This document shows, piece after piece, positions 12,484 to 24,999 of a stretch of DNA of 64,000 nt (positions within the stretch are counted from its first letter, which is position 1; each line of letters opens with the position of its first letter). The position numbers were made by a program, and so were the translations under genes. The stretch spans positions 845,216-909,215 of the forward strand of contig KL647293.1 of the NCBI GenBank assembly GCA_000727475.1, given 5' to 3'. The notes under the pieces were generated by a model. The model was not told the origin of the DNA and did not search any database. It saw only the letters and a program-made list of their open reading frames with translations. The stretch comes from Sarcocystis neurona. Its lineage: Eukaryota; Apicomplexa; Conoidasida; Eucoccidiorida; Sarcocystidae.

Positions 12484-13510
12484 CTGACGGTACTTGGTTG
12501 TACTATTTTTCCGTGCCCTTTAGGACGGCAAAGTCGTATTCTCATGCACAGACGGAGTGGAGTTCTACAGTGAAAGAGAAATGAAGCGAGAATGTGTCTA
12601 CTGCAAAGGAGACCAACCGTACTGCTGCAGAACACGCTCGTGCACGCACGTGTTTATCTGTGCGTCGACTCCGTACTCGTGAATCCTGTATTTCTATTCT
12701 GTAGCGTGGTTTGCAGAAGAGTAAAGACAACAACATGTGTCTCGCGACTTAAAAAGACACGCGTGTTCATGGAGAAACGGTAAGAAGAATACGGTTTATC
12801 TGCCTCCTTACATTAGTACTCTAGTTACTCGAAACCACAGGCTTTGTCGCATATACTCTTGTGAAGAAGTCCGGATGCGCCGAAAGCCGCACTCCAACGA
12901 TCAACGTATGAATCCAAATGTTCACGCGTGCTCACACGTGTTGCATATGTTTTATGTATGCGAAGGTATGCCTAAATCGTTCGCAGGCATGCCGATATTC
13001 CGTCTAAAAATAAACAGACATATATGTATACATAAATAAGTACGTATGTATGTCTGATCATGCCCGTGCAGGACCGCCTGCACTGGGGGATACCCATGCA
13101 GTGAAAATCCACTGTACAACCACGTGCTATGCCATTTTGAGACGTCGGCTTGCACATCATCCTTGTGTGTTTGGTTGTGTACAGCACCATACTCGTGTGC
13201 TTTTACTCACACACATCCACGGATACGCACACGCATACGTACACGCGCACACAGACGCACACGTACGAACAATCGTAAGCACATAACTATGTCCAAATGC
13301 GTACACAGCCACGAGCAGAGGTCACTCGTATCTCCACATCGTAAAGCTTCATATCTCCACATGGCTATGCGGCCAGGGTACCTCAGCGCTCGAACAGCAG
13401 TGTAAACATCCGCTTTTCCCTACCTGGGGGATGCAGAATAGTAATGCAAGGAGGAGTCAGCGTCGACGTGAAAAAACAAGCGCACATACACAGTATACTT
13501 CAGTTCCTTT

Positions 13511-13957
13511 TTGAGCTTCCTCTTGAAAGCACAGCGGACGACACGACTCCAACGATGGAGGAAGCTCACAAAGTCACTAATTTCCTCAGGTCGTTGGCCA
13601 GATGATGATGCTGGCCTTTCTGTTGGTGATGATCAGGCACACCAAGTAAGTGCTGCGACGTGGTCACAAAAAGCTCTAAACAGTATCGCTGCGTCAAGCG
13701 CGCCTTACAAGAGTGCAAGCGGATTCTCAAAAAACGAGCACAAGCATACTCAGAGGAGCCATCCTTCCGTCCCGCGTGTTGCTGACCACCCCTTTCCGGC
13801 AAACATCCTGGAATGCGTCCTCGCTCTTCCCGAATACTGCTTCTCACGTTGCACAGTAGTTGATATACAAGTTTTTCCTCCACGTCGATCGTTGCTCCCC
13901 AGTGCAGCGGCAGGAATGCTGCAGACATTACAAGAAAGTTGTGAGCTGTCGCACTAG
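13511..13957 (+). CDS. unresolved open frame (148 codons), possibly non-coding
   Basis: An open plus-strand frame without low-complexity runs, starting at a non-ATG codon. A strong donor-like AA|GTAAGTGC at 13646 and an acceptor at 13683 could remove a 38-base intron, giving an alternative ending in PSFRPACC. The minus strand is also open here and includes a plausible exon of the gene that ends at 12149, so the two models compete. No family resemblance was seen. Confidence 0.2.
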   Translation: MSFLLKAQRTTRLQRWRKLTKSLISSGRWPDDDAGLSVGDDQAHQVSAATWSQKALNSIAASSAPYKSASGFSKNEHKHTQRSHPSVPRVADHPFPANILECVLALPEYCFSRCTVVDIQVFPPRRSLLPSAAAGMLQTLQESCELSH

Positions 13958-14803
13958 GCCTGCTGCTTCTCACAGTGTGGTGCGTCTCTAGTTATCACAG
14001 CACGCATTGTTGAAGACCTGCGGGTAGTCTCCCGTCGCGCCCTGTTGACGAGTGTCCGGAGCGCTGCACTTCGTGGCTAGGTTTGTACTCATCAGGACGA
14101 TTTTTTCCACGGCCTACACGGATATATACGTAGCTGTGGTTTAGGACACTGAGAATATGTTTGTGCCTAGTATACGTGTATGTACGTGCTTGGACACAAT
14201 GACTTACAAATTATACACCATTAGGTAGCAAGTGGAACGACCGACTTTCACCTATTGATCTATATACATTCATATCCAGACCTATATTTCCACACAAAAA
14301 TGTAGATATGTGTGTGTGTATACATGTACATGTATATATATATATATATAACGTATGTCTATTTTTAGACTTCTGGATACTTCTACGCGGTGGTCACATC
14401 CAGCAAGTGGAAACACAGTCGTAAAGGTGTTCTGTGTGAATATGTACATATACACGCAGATTTAATTAAGTTAGTTTTGGTATAGCTGAGCACCCTGTCG
14501 GGATGTTCGTATGCATATACACCCGTAGGATATGCAAATAAATATTTGAATCTTCTTATGTAGCACGTGTGTATACCCACGTAGATGTATTTATACGTGT
14601 ATACTCTCTCTCTACGCCGTCTCCATGTAACACACACCTACGTGCACCCGCAGGTGCGCACCACCGCTGTACCTCGTTGTGGTCACGTATCTTCTAAAAA
14701 TCTTTTTTCTTTCTAATTTCACTGCTGGTGAAGGAGCTGCCATGAACCCCGTCAGACAAAAGGCTACTAATGGACCAGGTTGCCGTGGTCAAAATCCCTT
14801 TGA

Positions 14804-14883
14804 GCAGAAGAATAATATCTCCGAAACTCATTAAAAGCACTGGGCAGAAGAATAGTATCTCTGAAACTCGTGAAAAGCACTGG
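14804..14883. repeat. 40-bp direct duplication
   Basis: Two adjacent diverged copies begin with GCAGAAGAATAATATCT at 14804 and GCAGAAGAATAGTATCT at 14844, and both end in AAAAGCACTGG. The few mismatches are mostly transitions, so this is an old local tandem duplication. Confidence 0.8.
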
Positions 14884-15110
14884 GGAATATCTTTTCTATC
14901 AGATCGTTCTTCTCGGCAGATCTACACACCAGAGAGAGAGAGAGTAGCGGTACTTGCCTCGAGCAAAAATGCACGTGAACTGCCTTACAATACAACACTG
15001 CATCCGTCGCAGAGTTCTGTTAGCTAGCAACCATGCTTATATGTTCTCCACAGAAATATCTAGTATTGCCACGGTAATTAAAGTAAGGGGTTGTCCCTTT
15101 TCCCCATATA

Positions 15111-15131
15111 CTTAAAGTGACTCACTTTAAG
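15111..15131. repeat. 10-bp perfect inverted repeat with a 1-base spacer
   Basis: CTTAAAGTGA, then C, then TCACTTTAAG. It lies about 590 bases upstream of the ATG at 15720. It could be a protein-binding palindrome or chance; no function is claimed. Confidence 0.5.
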
Positions 15132-15719
15132 TGAGTTACTTTTGAGGTCCCACCTAACTCTGCATATATGCAGTTTCTTTACCCCCCCTTTTCGGCTGCT
15201 ATCCTTCCTATTCCTGCTGTGCCACTCGCGCTGCAAATGTGTGCTGATGTTGAACTGGCTTCTGTTGCATCCCTTACGTGGTGCTAACTGGTGAAATTTC
15301 ATGAAACTCTCCTCAGTTACAACCACCTTTCCTGTGGAGTTCCGCTTCCTTCGGCTTTCCTGTGTCCCCCTGCTCCACAGGTTCCTCCGTCTCGTGTTGT
15401 TCTCCCTCAGGTCTTCCTGCTTTTTGGTTGTCTTCCATTAGTTACCTCCTTCCGTGTAGTCCCTTTCGCGCTTCCACCCTCAGATGTGTCCTGCGTCTCT
15501 CTACTCTTACACTTGTATTCTTTTGGTTGCGGTTGTGTTCTGCTGCACCGTGTGTCTGTATTTAGCCTTTTCTCCCAACATTGGACCTCGTCGACTACCA
15601 CCTGCATGCAGCGGGCGGGGCAAAAGCTGCAGGTCTACGCGGGCCGAAGCACAGTCGAGCGCTAGCTGTTCCCTCTGCTGCTTTCGCTTCTACACCTTTT
15701 TCTCGCACTTTCGTGGAAA

Positions 15720-16856
15720 ATGTACTCGACCTTGCTATTTCTGGGCGAATTTCTTGGACGCAACTCAGACTTCCGTGGTTACAACGGGAATGGACGCAGT
15801 CGTCGCACTAACGCTCGGGTACCGTCGAGCGTACTCAGCACGCGTGCGGCATTGCCCAAACTGATGTAAAAAACGAGGCACACGCCGCTTTTCTTGTTTT
15901 CGGCGAGGCAAAGGCATCGAATTCACTCATACCGCAGTATCTGCTACTCCTTCCACCCCCACGGAAGGAGACCTGATCCCGGCGTCTTGCCGGGGGAGTC
16001 GCGATTTTTATTGTTGGGGAACCCGCCCGCGGGCTTTTTGCCAAGAAGAGAGCATGTTTCCGCGATTTACGTTGTAGTTTGGTAAGTACTTTGGTTTCGA
16101 GGTTGGCGCCCCTATTCCGGTATTTCTGTCTCTGCAGCTCCTCCTTCTCTGCACTTCGTGACACGCGGCGTCTGCAAGCGGTCGGAGGAATCCCGGTGAG
16201 CCACAACAACTACAACAACCGAGCGTCCCAGGGAGTGTCAATGGCCCGTTTGTGGAAACTGTGCGCTCATGTAGAAGCACAAGGTAGAGAGCCTCAACAT
16301 AAATGTTCCGAAGCGTAGGAGATGTTCAAAAATGTGCCTTCTCCTGCAGAGACGGCTCGGTTCCTACACTGGGAGCTTTAATGTGAGTTTTTCTCGCATT
16401 CACATTCAGAAACCACCCCAGCACTGACGTGTATTTGCTCTCTACCTTCTCTTGTTTTCGTCTCCTCTTTATCCCGCACTACGCGGAGGTCTTCAACGAG
16501 GAGTTCTACTGTTCCGTCACGCCTTCCCAAAACTACCTTCGCATGCAGGATGATGCACGTCGGCTGTCTGCAATATACCGCTTTGTGTGTTTGTCTCTAT
16601 ACATATGCATATATATATATATATATATGTATATGCTTGTGCATGCGTCCGTATTATATTTATGTGGGTCTCCGTGCCGTTTCTATTGCAAAAAGACACA
16701 CAAGAGAAACCCCAGGACTTCCTCTGTGAAAGCCACGCCGCTCGCCTGCACGGTGACTTTCGCTTTCTTTGCCGGCGGCTTGCGAAGTCCGTCGCTCTTT
16801 CCTTTTCTTTTTGTCACAAGTATTTCCTCCCCGTCCAACTGCGCCTTCCCAGGTAA
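15720..16856 (+). CDS. unrecognised six-exon protein, about 205 residues
   Basis: Six exons join in consistent phase: 15720-15865, 15938-16081, 16138-16195, 16350-16382, 16489-16584 and 16716-16856. The start is ATG at 15720 (MYSTLLFLGEFLGRNSDF) and the stop is TAA at 16854-16856 after LRLPR. Good splice signals include TTTG|GTAAGT at 16082, CTCTGCAG at 16137, CTCCTGCAG at 16349, and a long pyrimidine tract before 16489. Exon 5 contains FNEEFYCSVTPSQNYLRMQD and exon 6 contains ESHAARLHGDFRFLCRRLAK. The N-terminus is mildly hydrophobic. Donor GTGTGT at 16585 and the acceptor before 16716 are weak. The protein lacks homopolymer runs, unlike its neighbours. No family was recognised, and the internal joins are a hand-built model. 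Confidence 0.4.
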
Positions 16857-16999
16857 AACTGTGACGCATTTGTTGCGAAGCGCGGTTTGTGAGCTTCACG
16901 CCTGCTGAGGACAGACTTCTCGTTCAGCGACAGAGTTGATGCGCTCTTCACGAGAGCACCCCGAGCAGAGCAGGACACTTTTTCGCAACAGGTCTTTTT

Positions 17000-18354
17000 C
17001 CCACCGTCCTGTCTTTGTTGTATGAATGTGCGGGAACCATACGCCCTCTGTCCTCGTTCTCATGAAAGAACGAGTTTCTTATCTTGCGTCGAAACTCTCA
17101 GAATGTTATTGCGGGAGCTACTGCCAGAGGCAGTGTGTGTCGTCGAGCAGGTTTGCACGGGGAGAATTTTTTAAGCCCGTTGTTTTTCTCTAAATCTGCT
17201 GTAATTCTCCTCTCCCGTGAAGCTCCGCTGTTCGTTTCCTTTTGTTTTGTGGTGCTGCCTGATTTCTTCTTCTCCGCTGAATATCTCGTCAGCAACACCG
17301 TGCGGTGTGGATCGTTATATCTTTCGCGCACAGCCTTCCGGTTGTTTAGTGCCTCGTCCCCTCCTCTTCTCTCGTCCTCTCTCGTCCCTCAACGTCTCTT
17401 CAATTTAATTTTGCCGTCCCGTTCTTCCACCTGCTTTTCTCACGTCTCGCTTTCGTCTCCTCCTTTTCCTTCCGTTCTGTCCGTCCTCTCCCTTCCCTGT
17501 TGGTGTCCTCCTTTTCCTCTTCCCATACGCGTTCTTTCTGCTGCGTTCCTGTCTTTCTCCCCCCTTTTCTCTCCGCCGGCATTCTGCGGACGCGCTGTTG
17601 CGTTGTCTCACAGACGTCTTTTGTCCGGCGTTGCTTCCCGTCCGACGACGACGTTCGTGTCCCTCTTCTTTGCTCCTGTGTCACCATCTCTTCACTTTTT
17701 CCAGCCGTGTCCCTCGTGTTCTTCCCTCTTCCTGCGTTTTCTTGAAGTTCTCCGCTTTGTCTTTTCTTGTGTGTGTGAATGGGAGAATAGGCGCGCGGCG
17801 CACCCGCCGTCCTCCGGTGGGGAGGGCGGCAGCTTCCTTTTTGCTGCTGAGATCGGCGGCGCAAGAGCAGCAGCAGCAGGAGGCAGCACTTCTCAGCAGA
17901 AAAATTTCTGCTGCTGCTTTTCTCTCGCCTTCTGCTGCTGCTGCTGCGGTGACACCTCTCTCGGACGCACACGTGTTAATCATTGCCGTATCCGTCTTAT
18001 CCACTTTTTGTCTTCTGTGCTTGTTGCCCTTTCTGCTTCCGTCGACTGTTGCAGCAGCTGGGTGTCCTGTTGCTCCTTCTGCAGTAGGGGAGAAGGAACT
18101 TTCTCGCTTTCTCTCTTGCAGCCGCCGGCGCTCTCCTGTGTGTCGCCCCCTTTTTTGTGTTCCCCTTCCCCTTCTTCGTGCTGCTGAGACGGCCTTCTCT
18201 GCTCTTCTGTCTCGCGCGTTTGCGTCGTCCGCCTGTGTTTCCATCCCGTCTCTTCTCTCTTGGGCGCGCGGCGGTGGCCGTGTCCTTCGCCTCAAGGAGC
18301 AGCAGGAGAGCATGTAGGGCTTTCGCCTGAATCCTTCTCTTGTGGCAAGTCGCA
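17000..18354. promoter_or_regulatory. C/T-rich upstream region of the Tul1-like gene
   Basis: The plus strand is strongly pyrimidine-rich from about 17190 to 18260 (runs of TCTC, TTCC and CTTTT). It leads up to the ATG at 18355, preceded in the same frame only by GTCGCA. It is open for 367 codons on the plus strand, but that reading is biased low-complexity Ser/Pro/Leu/Phe, so I read it as promoter plus 5' UTR. No TATA-like box can be assigned. Confidence 0.4.
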
Positions 18355-21300
18355 ATGAACGGCGGAGGGGGAGGGCCGGGACCGCAGCAGCTGCTTCGTC
18401 CGCAGCAGCCACACAGAGCAGCGCAGCCGCAGCACCTTGGGATGGCTGCAGCAGCCCCACCTGCCGGAGCCGTAGGCGCAGAGGCAGAAGTCGAGCTTAC
18501 AAATTTAGGAAGAGAAGAACAACACTCCTCTGCGGTTTGTGTGGCGCTGGCGCTTAGTATCGTCCTCGTCTTTGTGCTGCTCTTCAACTTGGACGCGATT
18601 CTCGAAGGCAGCAGCTCTCAGCTTTCTTCTTCTCCCGGCAGTCGCTCGACGACGACAGCGGCAGACCGTGAAGGAGTAAGGGCAGGAAGTTTCTTCTCTT
18701 CTTCCTCCTCGTCGTCCTCCACGTCGTTCGTCTCGCGGTACGCGTCTGATTCCCCCTACCGGTACGCGATGGGCCCTGCAGCGACCGACAGAGCGGACGC
18801 CATCGCAGCAGCAGCAGCGGAAGCAGAAGAAGAGGCGGCAGCAGAGGAAGAGGGGCGAACCCACGCAGGACGGATAACGCCTCTTTCGTCGTATTTGTTG
18901 CAGCTCGAGAGCCGCTCCACTCGACGGCCTGTTCTCCTTGGGATGGACCGCACGCGGAAATATAGTTTACACTTCAATTCTGAGTTCTTCTTCTTCGTTT
19001 TTGACCCGACACACAAGCAGCAGGAGCAGCAGCAGCAGAATCTCGCTGCAGAGAATGACGCCGCCTCCGGAGGGGAAGGGAAGAGGCCCGTCGCCAGTAC
19101 CCCAGGAGGGACCTTATTCCCTGCAGCGGCTGACGTGGGGACTTCTGGTGGCGCCGCTGCTGACCCTCCTAACGTGCAGCGGGACACGGCGATGCCACCA
19201 TTTTCTCCGCCTTCATTTTCGCCTGCCGGTCCACTTTTCTCTCCTTCTGCCTCGCCTGCGCCCACTTCTTCTTCTGCCTCTGCTGCGTCGTCCACCGCGT
19301 CGGTGTCGTCCCCCTCGCCACCGCCTTTCTCTGCGTATTCCTTCCCTTCCTCTCTCTCGACGACCTCTGGGTCGTCAGCAGCTTCTTCTACCGACGGGTC
19401 TTCTTCTTCTTCGTCCTTTCCCTTTTCTTCCCGCGCCCTGTCGCTGGTAACCTCTGGGGCCGCAGGCGTCTACCTATATACCACACGAACGATTTTTCAC
19501 TCCATACGTTTGGCCCTGCTACGGATTCATTTGCATGTCTCTGGTGCGCTGGCTCCTGCAGCAGGGGCCCCGTTCTCTCTCTCTTTTCTTCCCACGCCGC
19601 TGGCTGCTGCGCTGTCCCCTCTGTGGAGAGTTTTCATCGATCGAGATTTGTATCTGTCGGGCCTGGACGTCCGAGATACTCACAAGCTACATTTTCAAGG
19701 AGCTGCTCCTCTGTACAAGCTCCCGGTGCAGCGGGGCCTTCAGCTGCATGCGGCGGGCAGGGGAGGTGCTGCCGGCGGGGGGGGGTCTGCCGGGGCTGGT
19801 GCGGGGACGGACGGCTCGCAGGAAGACGAGCGAGACGCCGGCGTCCCGTGGTGTACGTACACCGCAACGTTCCACCTGCGCTTCGAACCGGGACTTGGCA
19901 GGTCTGCTCGAGAAGCAGACGATGCTGCAGCAGGAGAAATCTTCTACAAAGCCATCAAAGACGGGGATATCATGCGCTACGCTGCATGGGCGGCGCCTTC
20001 TATCAGGCAGGAAGCAGCAGAAGTGGAAGACGAAGAAGAAGAAGCAGCGGCAGCAGCGGGTTACGCTGACCAGAGGCAGCAGCTGCTGAGCTGGAGACGG
20101 AGACTGCGGGCCGAAGACGCAGGCGCAGCAGACGCGCGTGGAAAAGCAGCAGGAGACGGACGGACGCATGCGCCGAGAAGAAAAAGGGAAGCAGTAGCAG
20201 CTGCTGTAGAAGACGCAGGAGAAATGGGAGCGGCAAGGCTTGCAGGTGGAGCAGCACCACGTCGTGGAGTGCAGGGAGCATCAGGAGCACGAAGGAATCG
20301 CAGCAGCGAACCGAAGGAAAGGAGAAGCAAGCAAAGAAAGAGAAGAAGAAGCAAAACGGGCGACAGCAGCAGCAGCAGCAGGAAAAGAAGCAGGAGATAC
20401 AGTAGGAAAACTCGGGCAGGTGCGTCTGGTGCGGGAGCAAGAAGTATCAACAGCGACGTCGATAACGCTACCACAGGACGAGCAATAACAGCAGGAGCTG
20501 CTCCATCCTCTTCTTCTTTTCGAGCAGCTTCATCTTCACCTGAGAGCGGCAGCGGCGTGTTCCGCGGGAGTGGTGGAGCGCCCATACCTGCTGCTGTTGC
20601 TGCTCCGTCTTCGGCAAAGGAAGGAGGGGGCCAGCGTCGCGAGTTAGCCACCGCGGCAGACGAAGTTTCTGCAAAGTACGGGACGGAGGGACGGCCGGTG
20701 GAGGACGGCCCCAGACGTGTTTCCCTCAAAAGCGCGGCAGCTGCGTCTGCTAGTCCTGCCCCAGCAGCACAAGCGGAAGCAGCAACTGTTCCAGCAGCAG
20801 CAGCAACGCCAGCAGCAGCAGGACTGGTTGCAGCTGGAGAAGAGATGGCGGTGGGACGCGAGGCAGGAAAGGTGAGCAGAGACGGTACACTATCGCAAAC
20901 AGGAGCACCGTCGTCAGCAGCAGCAACAGCGGCAGCAGTGCGAGCAGCAGTGCGAGCAGCAGTATCAGCGGCAGGCGCGGCACCACCGGTAGCAGCGTCA
21001 GCAGCACTAGCAGCAGCAGCGGCAGTAGGAGCACCAGCGGCAATAGCAGGAGCTGCAGCAGCAACAACAGTAGCAGGTGACAGCGAGGGAGAGACGGTGG
21101 GGGAAGCAAGAGCGGAAGGGCTGGAAGAGCTGTGGACGCTGGGGGAGGGGCAGCACGGGGGGAACGATAGAGCAGCACTTCCACCCGTTCCAGCAATTGG
21201 CCAAACTTCGGCTGCAGTTGCTTCCTCTCGTTTGCATTCCCCTTCGGCTGTTGGCGATGGTCGCGCGTGGGCGAGCAGGGGGGGTTCTGCGCGGGAGCGA

Positions 21301-24300
21301 CCGATCATCGAGCGGGAAGGGCAGCACATCCGAAAGCAGCAGCAGGAGGTGAGACGCGAAGAAGAGCAGACGCAGGAACCTGAGTCCGAGCAGCAGCAGC
21401 ACCCGGAGGAGGAGGGGGCGGAGGGGACGCGAGACCAACGGGACCAGGGGCGGGTCGCCAAGGGACAGGAGCAGAAGTTGAGTGAGGAGCAGCAGCGAAG
21501 TCGTACGAGGAGCAGGAAGAGAGGACTCGACGGGAAGCAGCAGCAGAAAAGCGAGACGGAGACAGCGGGGTTGGAGACGCGTGTGCTGGGCGGAGAGGGA
21601 AGAAGGAGGAACAGCAAGGACGGACGTGAGCGGACCGGACGGGCAGGACAGCAGCAAAGAAACACCGGACGCATGTTGCTGGCTCCTGTCGACGTTCTGT
21701 CGGACGTACGCGGGGCGGAGGACTATTTCACGTGGCAGCAGCAGCAGCAGCATTTGCTGCAGGGAGGGGACGCGGAGGAAGAGCGAGACAGCGACGACGT
21801 CGCGGAGGCTTTGTTCGAAGAGAACGAAGACGAAGAAAGAAGAAGAGAAATAGGAGTGGAAGAGGAAGCAGGTATGGGAGCTGGTGACAGTATACTGGGG
21901 AGCGACGACCTGTTGCTGAACAGCAGCAGCGCGCATGGGCGGGACAGCATGTACGGGGTGAGGAGACGGCGAGGGAGACGGCGGATTGGGGGAGGGGGGC
22001 TGGGGGGCCGCGAGGGCAGCATGTGGTACGGGAGACAGCGGCGAGGCGACAGCAGAAGCGGCCGACTTGATTTCTTCCAACAAGACGAAGAAGACGAAGA
22101 ACCACTGGAAGAAGAAGTGCAGGAAGAAGAGGAGAACGCAGACCTGGAAAGCGGGAGTTTCTTTGCCGAGGAGCGGGACGGAGAAGAGACGGAAGAAGAG
22201 ACCCGCGGAAGAACGGGCCTGGGGACGAGTGGACGAGGAGGAGCAGGACGAGAAGCAGGAGCAGGAGACGAAGAAGGGACGCGGGCCGGGGGAGCAGCAA
22301 GAAAGGAGGATATGCAGGAAGGCGTACTTAGCCGGAAGTATCAGCGACTGCCGGATGTGTACGGGGAGTTGCTGTCGTCCGACTGCGGCTTCTATATATT
22401 CTTCAAGGCCTGGGAAGTGGACTACGTCCGCCTCGCCAGCCACATAACGTCGCTGACGCTTATTTTCAACATGAAGACGCTTGTGGAAATGCGTCTCTTC
22501 TGGAAGCAGATGCAGCACACGCAGGGGACGGCCGCAACGGCGACGGCCGGGGGTGCTGCGGCCGCGGCGCTCCTCCATCGCGTCTCCGTCCTTGGCATCG
22601 CCTGGCTCGCGGCCGTTGATATCTTCGAGGCCGTCGCCATCCTACGCGTTGCGCTTCTTCTTCAAATTATGATGCCCTACTTCTTCATTCTTGTCATGTT
22701 CAAGGTGCCGACACGAGATCGAACATCTCTCTCACCAAATGCACGTGTCTATATATATACGTATACATATACTCAAATATATATGAATATACATTTGTGG
22801 ATGTGTGGTGCCCTCTTTCTTCACTCTCATTATGTCCAAGCTGCCTACAAATACCAGACACGAATCAAGCATCTCTCACCGAGTACACGTACCAGTATGT
22901 ATACATATATATGTACATATGTATATATGTACACATACGTACACACATACGTACACACACACACGTGTGGATACGTTTGTATAGACAGATGCGTACATAT
23001 ATATATATATGTACGTTGACATGTATGTGTATGTAGAGGATAAGTGGGGAGTCGCTGAGGCGGGTGCAATGCAGGCATTCTTGGGGGTGTATCTCTTCGT
23101 TTGGTCCTCGTGTGCATGTGTGTATATATGTGTGTATATATTTGTGTATGAACATGTAAATGTAAAGAGGTGTGGGGGCAGGCAGGTTGTGTCATTCGGT
23201 TTTTGCCGGAGAATACGTGTGTCTTACCGTCTCTATGTTGTAGAAGTTGTGTGAGGTGGAATGTTTGATAGGGGGAATGTCAGTACACACACATATATAT
23301 ATACATACAAGTTTTTCCCTGCCTTCCTTATATATGTAACACATGCGTATGGATACACGCCAGAGAGTAGAGTGTATCGCAGGTGCAGCTTATCGATGTA
23401 CGTGCATCTTCGTATCACTTCGTTGTAAATACGGACTCTGCGGACCAGGAGTGGTGTTTCTCGTTCTCTTTCTGGCTGTCGATCTATCTGTCTATCTATA
23501 TATCTACATCTGTATTTCCTTTACATCTTGTGTATTTGAAGCTACTCGCAGGTGTGGTCGCAGTGCAAAAGTTGTTTGTAGACAGAGAGGAGGCCTGGGT
23601 GAGACGTATATGTGTATACATGCCTGCGTAGGTTCACACATACCTATCTGTAGTTGTACATATATATCTTGTATATATAGCCACATAAAACAAGCGTATC
23701 CATGTATCGATACGCGTGTGTGTCTGTGTGTATATATATGTGTGGGCATTTATGTGTAAGTGTGGACGACGCGGAGGAAGTATCTACAAACATACGTATG
23801 TATATATCCACGTATCTCTATGTCTACATACACATGTGTCTATGTGTATATAATATGTACGTGGGGCCGAGCAGGCACACACCGCTTCTTCTCACCTCGT
23901 CCACGCTGGATATGTGCGGCTGTGGGTGTCTTCGTGGACGAGCAGATTTGCACGTGTAGGGGAGGCAATGCAGATGGTTTTTGTCTCCGGTTTTGCGTTG
24001 CCCGTGGACGGAGACGGGAGTGATGCTACGGGTGGGCCCAAGTTGTTGTGTTGCTGCCACTGCCGTGCAGTATGGCAAGGACGCACACCCCGCTTACTTG
24101 GATACGTACGTGTGTATCTGTATGTGCCAGGCGTCCTGGTGATATGTATATTTTTCTTGTTCTCGGTCTGCCCCTCTCTTCCCGTCTCCGTGTCTCTCTG
24201 TGTGTGTGCCTGTCCCTCTCATCTCCAACAATTTCCCTTCCTGTCTCCGTGTCTCTGTGTGTGTGTCCCCCCCTCTCCACCTCACCATTTCCCTTCCTGT

Positions 24301-24968
24301 CTCCGTGTCTCTGTGTGTGTGTCTGTCCCGCTCATCTCCACCATTTGCCTTCCTGTCTCCGTGTCCGTGTCTCCGTGTCCGTGTCTCCGTGTCCGTGTCT
24401 CCGTCTTCCCCTCGATGTCTCTCTGTCTCTGTCTCGCTTTCACTTTTTCTGTCTCGGCCGGGTCGCCGTGTCTCTGTCCATCTCACGACCCCACCGGGTC
24501 CCCCACCTTCGGCGGTGCTGTCGGTCCCGCTGCTGCCGCCAAAAAAAGTGCGTTCTGCTGCTGCTGCTTGGTGTGTGTGTATGGCTGCGCGCTGCAGTTC
24601 GTTTTGTTCGGGGCGCTCGAAGTGCGGTATCTCCTCACCGTGTGGAATGCCCACCAGCAACTGACACATCCGCCCGAAAGCGAAGCCCTAGGGTACTGTC
24701 CCCCTTGCTCCCACTTACACATATACGTTCAATTCGCTGTGTGTGCGCAACCCCACACGTGTACATATGTACATATATGAATTGCCGTCCACACGTGTCT
24801 CTGCGCGTGTAGAAATCTGTGTGCAGTACTGTCACCAATTCCCCTATATATTTTGTGTGGACACATGCATATGTATATACAACACATACGTGTAGTTCAT
24901 ATATATATATATATATATATATGTATTCATTCGTAGTCATCCATATTCATTCATATCATTAGTATATT

Positions 24969-24999
<31 letters not shown>

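Larger units (their letters stand above)
13990..15719. other. intergenic stretch with microsatellites and a short duplication
   Basis: No convincing exon was seen. It holds TA/TG microsatellites (about 14310-14350), the 40-bp duplication at 14804-14883, a 21-base palindrome at 15111-15131, and a C/T-rich run at about 15290-15720. The C/T-rich run may be the promoter or 5' UTR of the gene starting at 15720. Confidence 0.5.

Noticed and set aside
17084..18187. 367-codon plus-strand open frame
   Set aside because: Its residues merely translate a C/T-rich tract (Ser, Phe, Leu, Pro, Cys runs). No domain or splice context; read as upstream/UTR DNA of the gene at 18355.
20061..21674. 537-codon minus-strand frame antisense to the E3 ligase exon
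   Set aside because: Arises from GCA/CAG repeats lacking stops on either strand. The plus strand carries the recognisable family sequence in the same exon.
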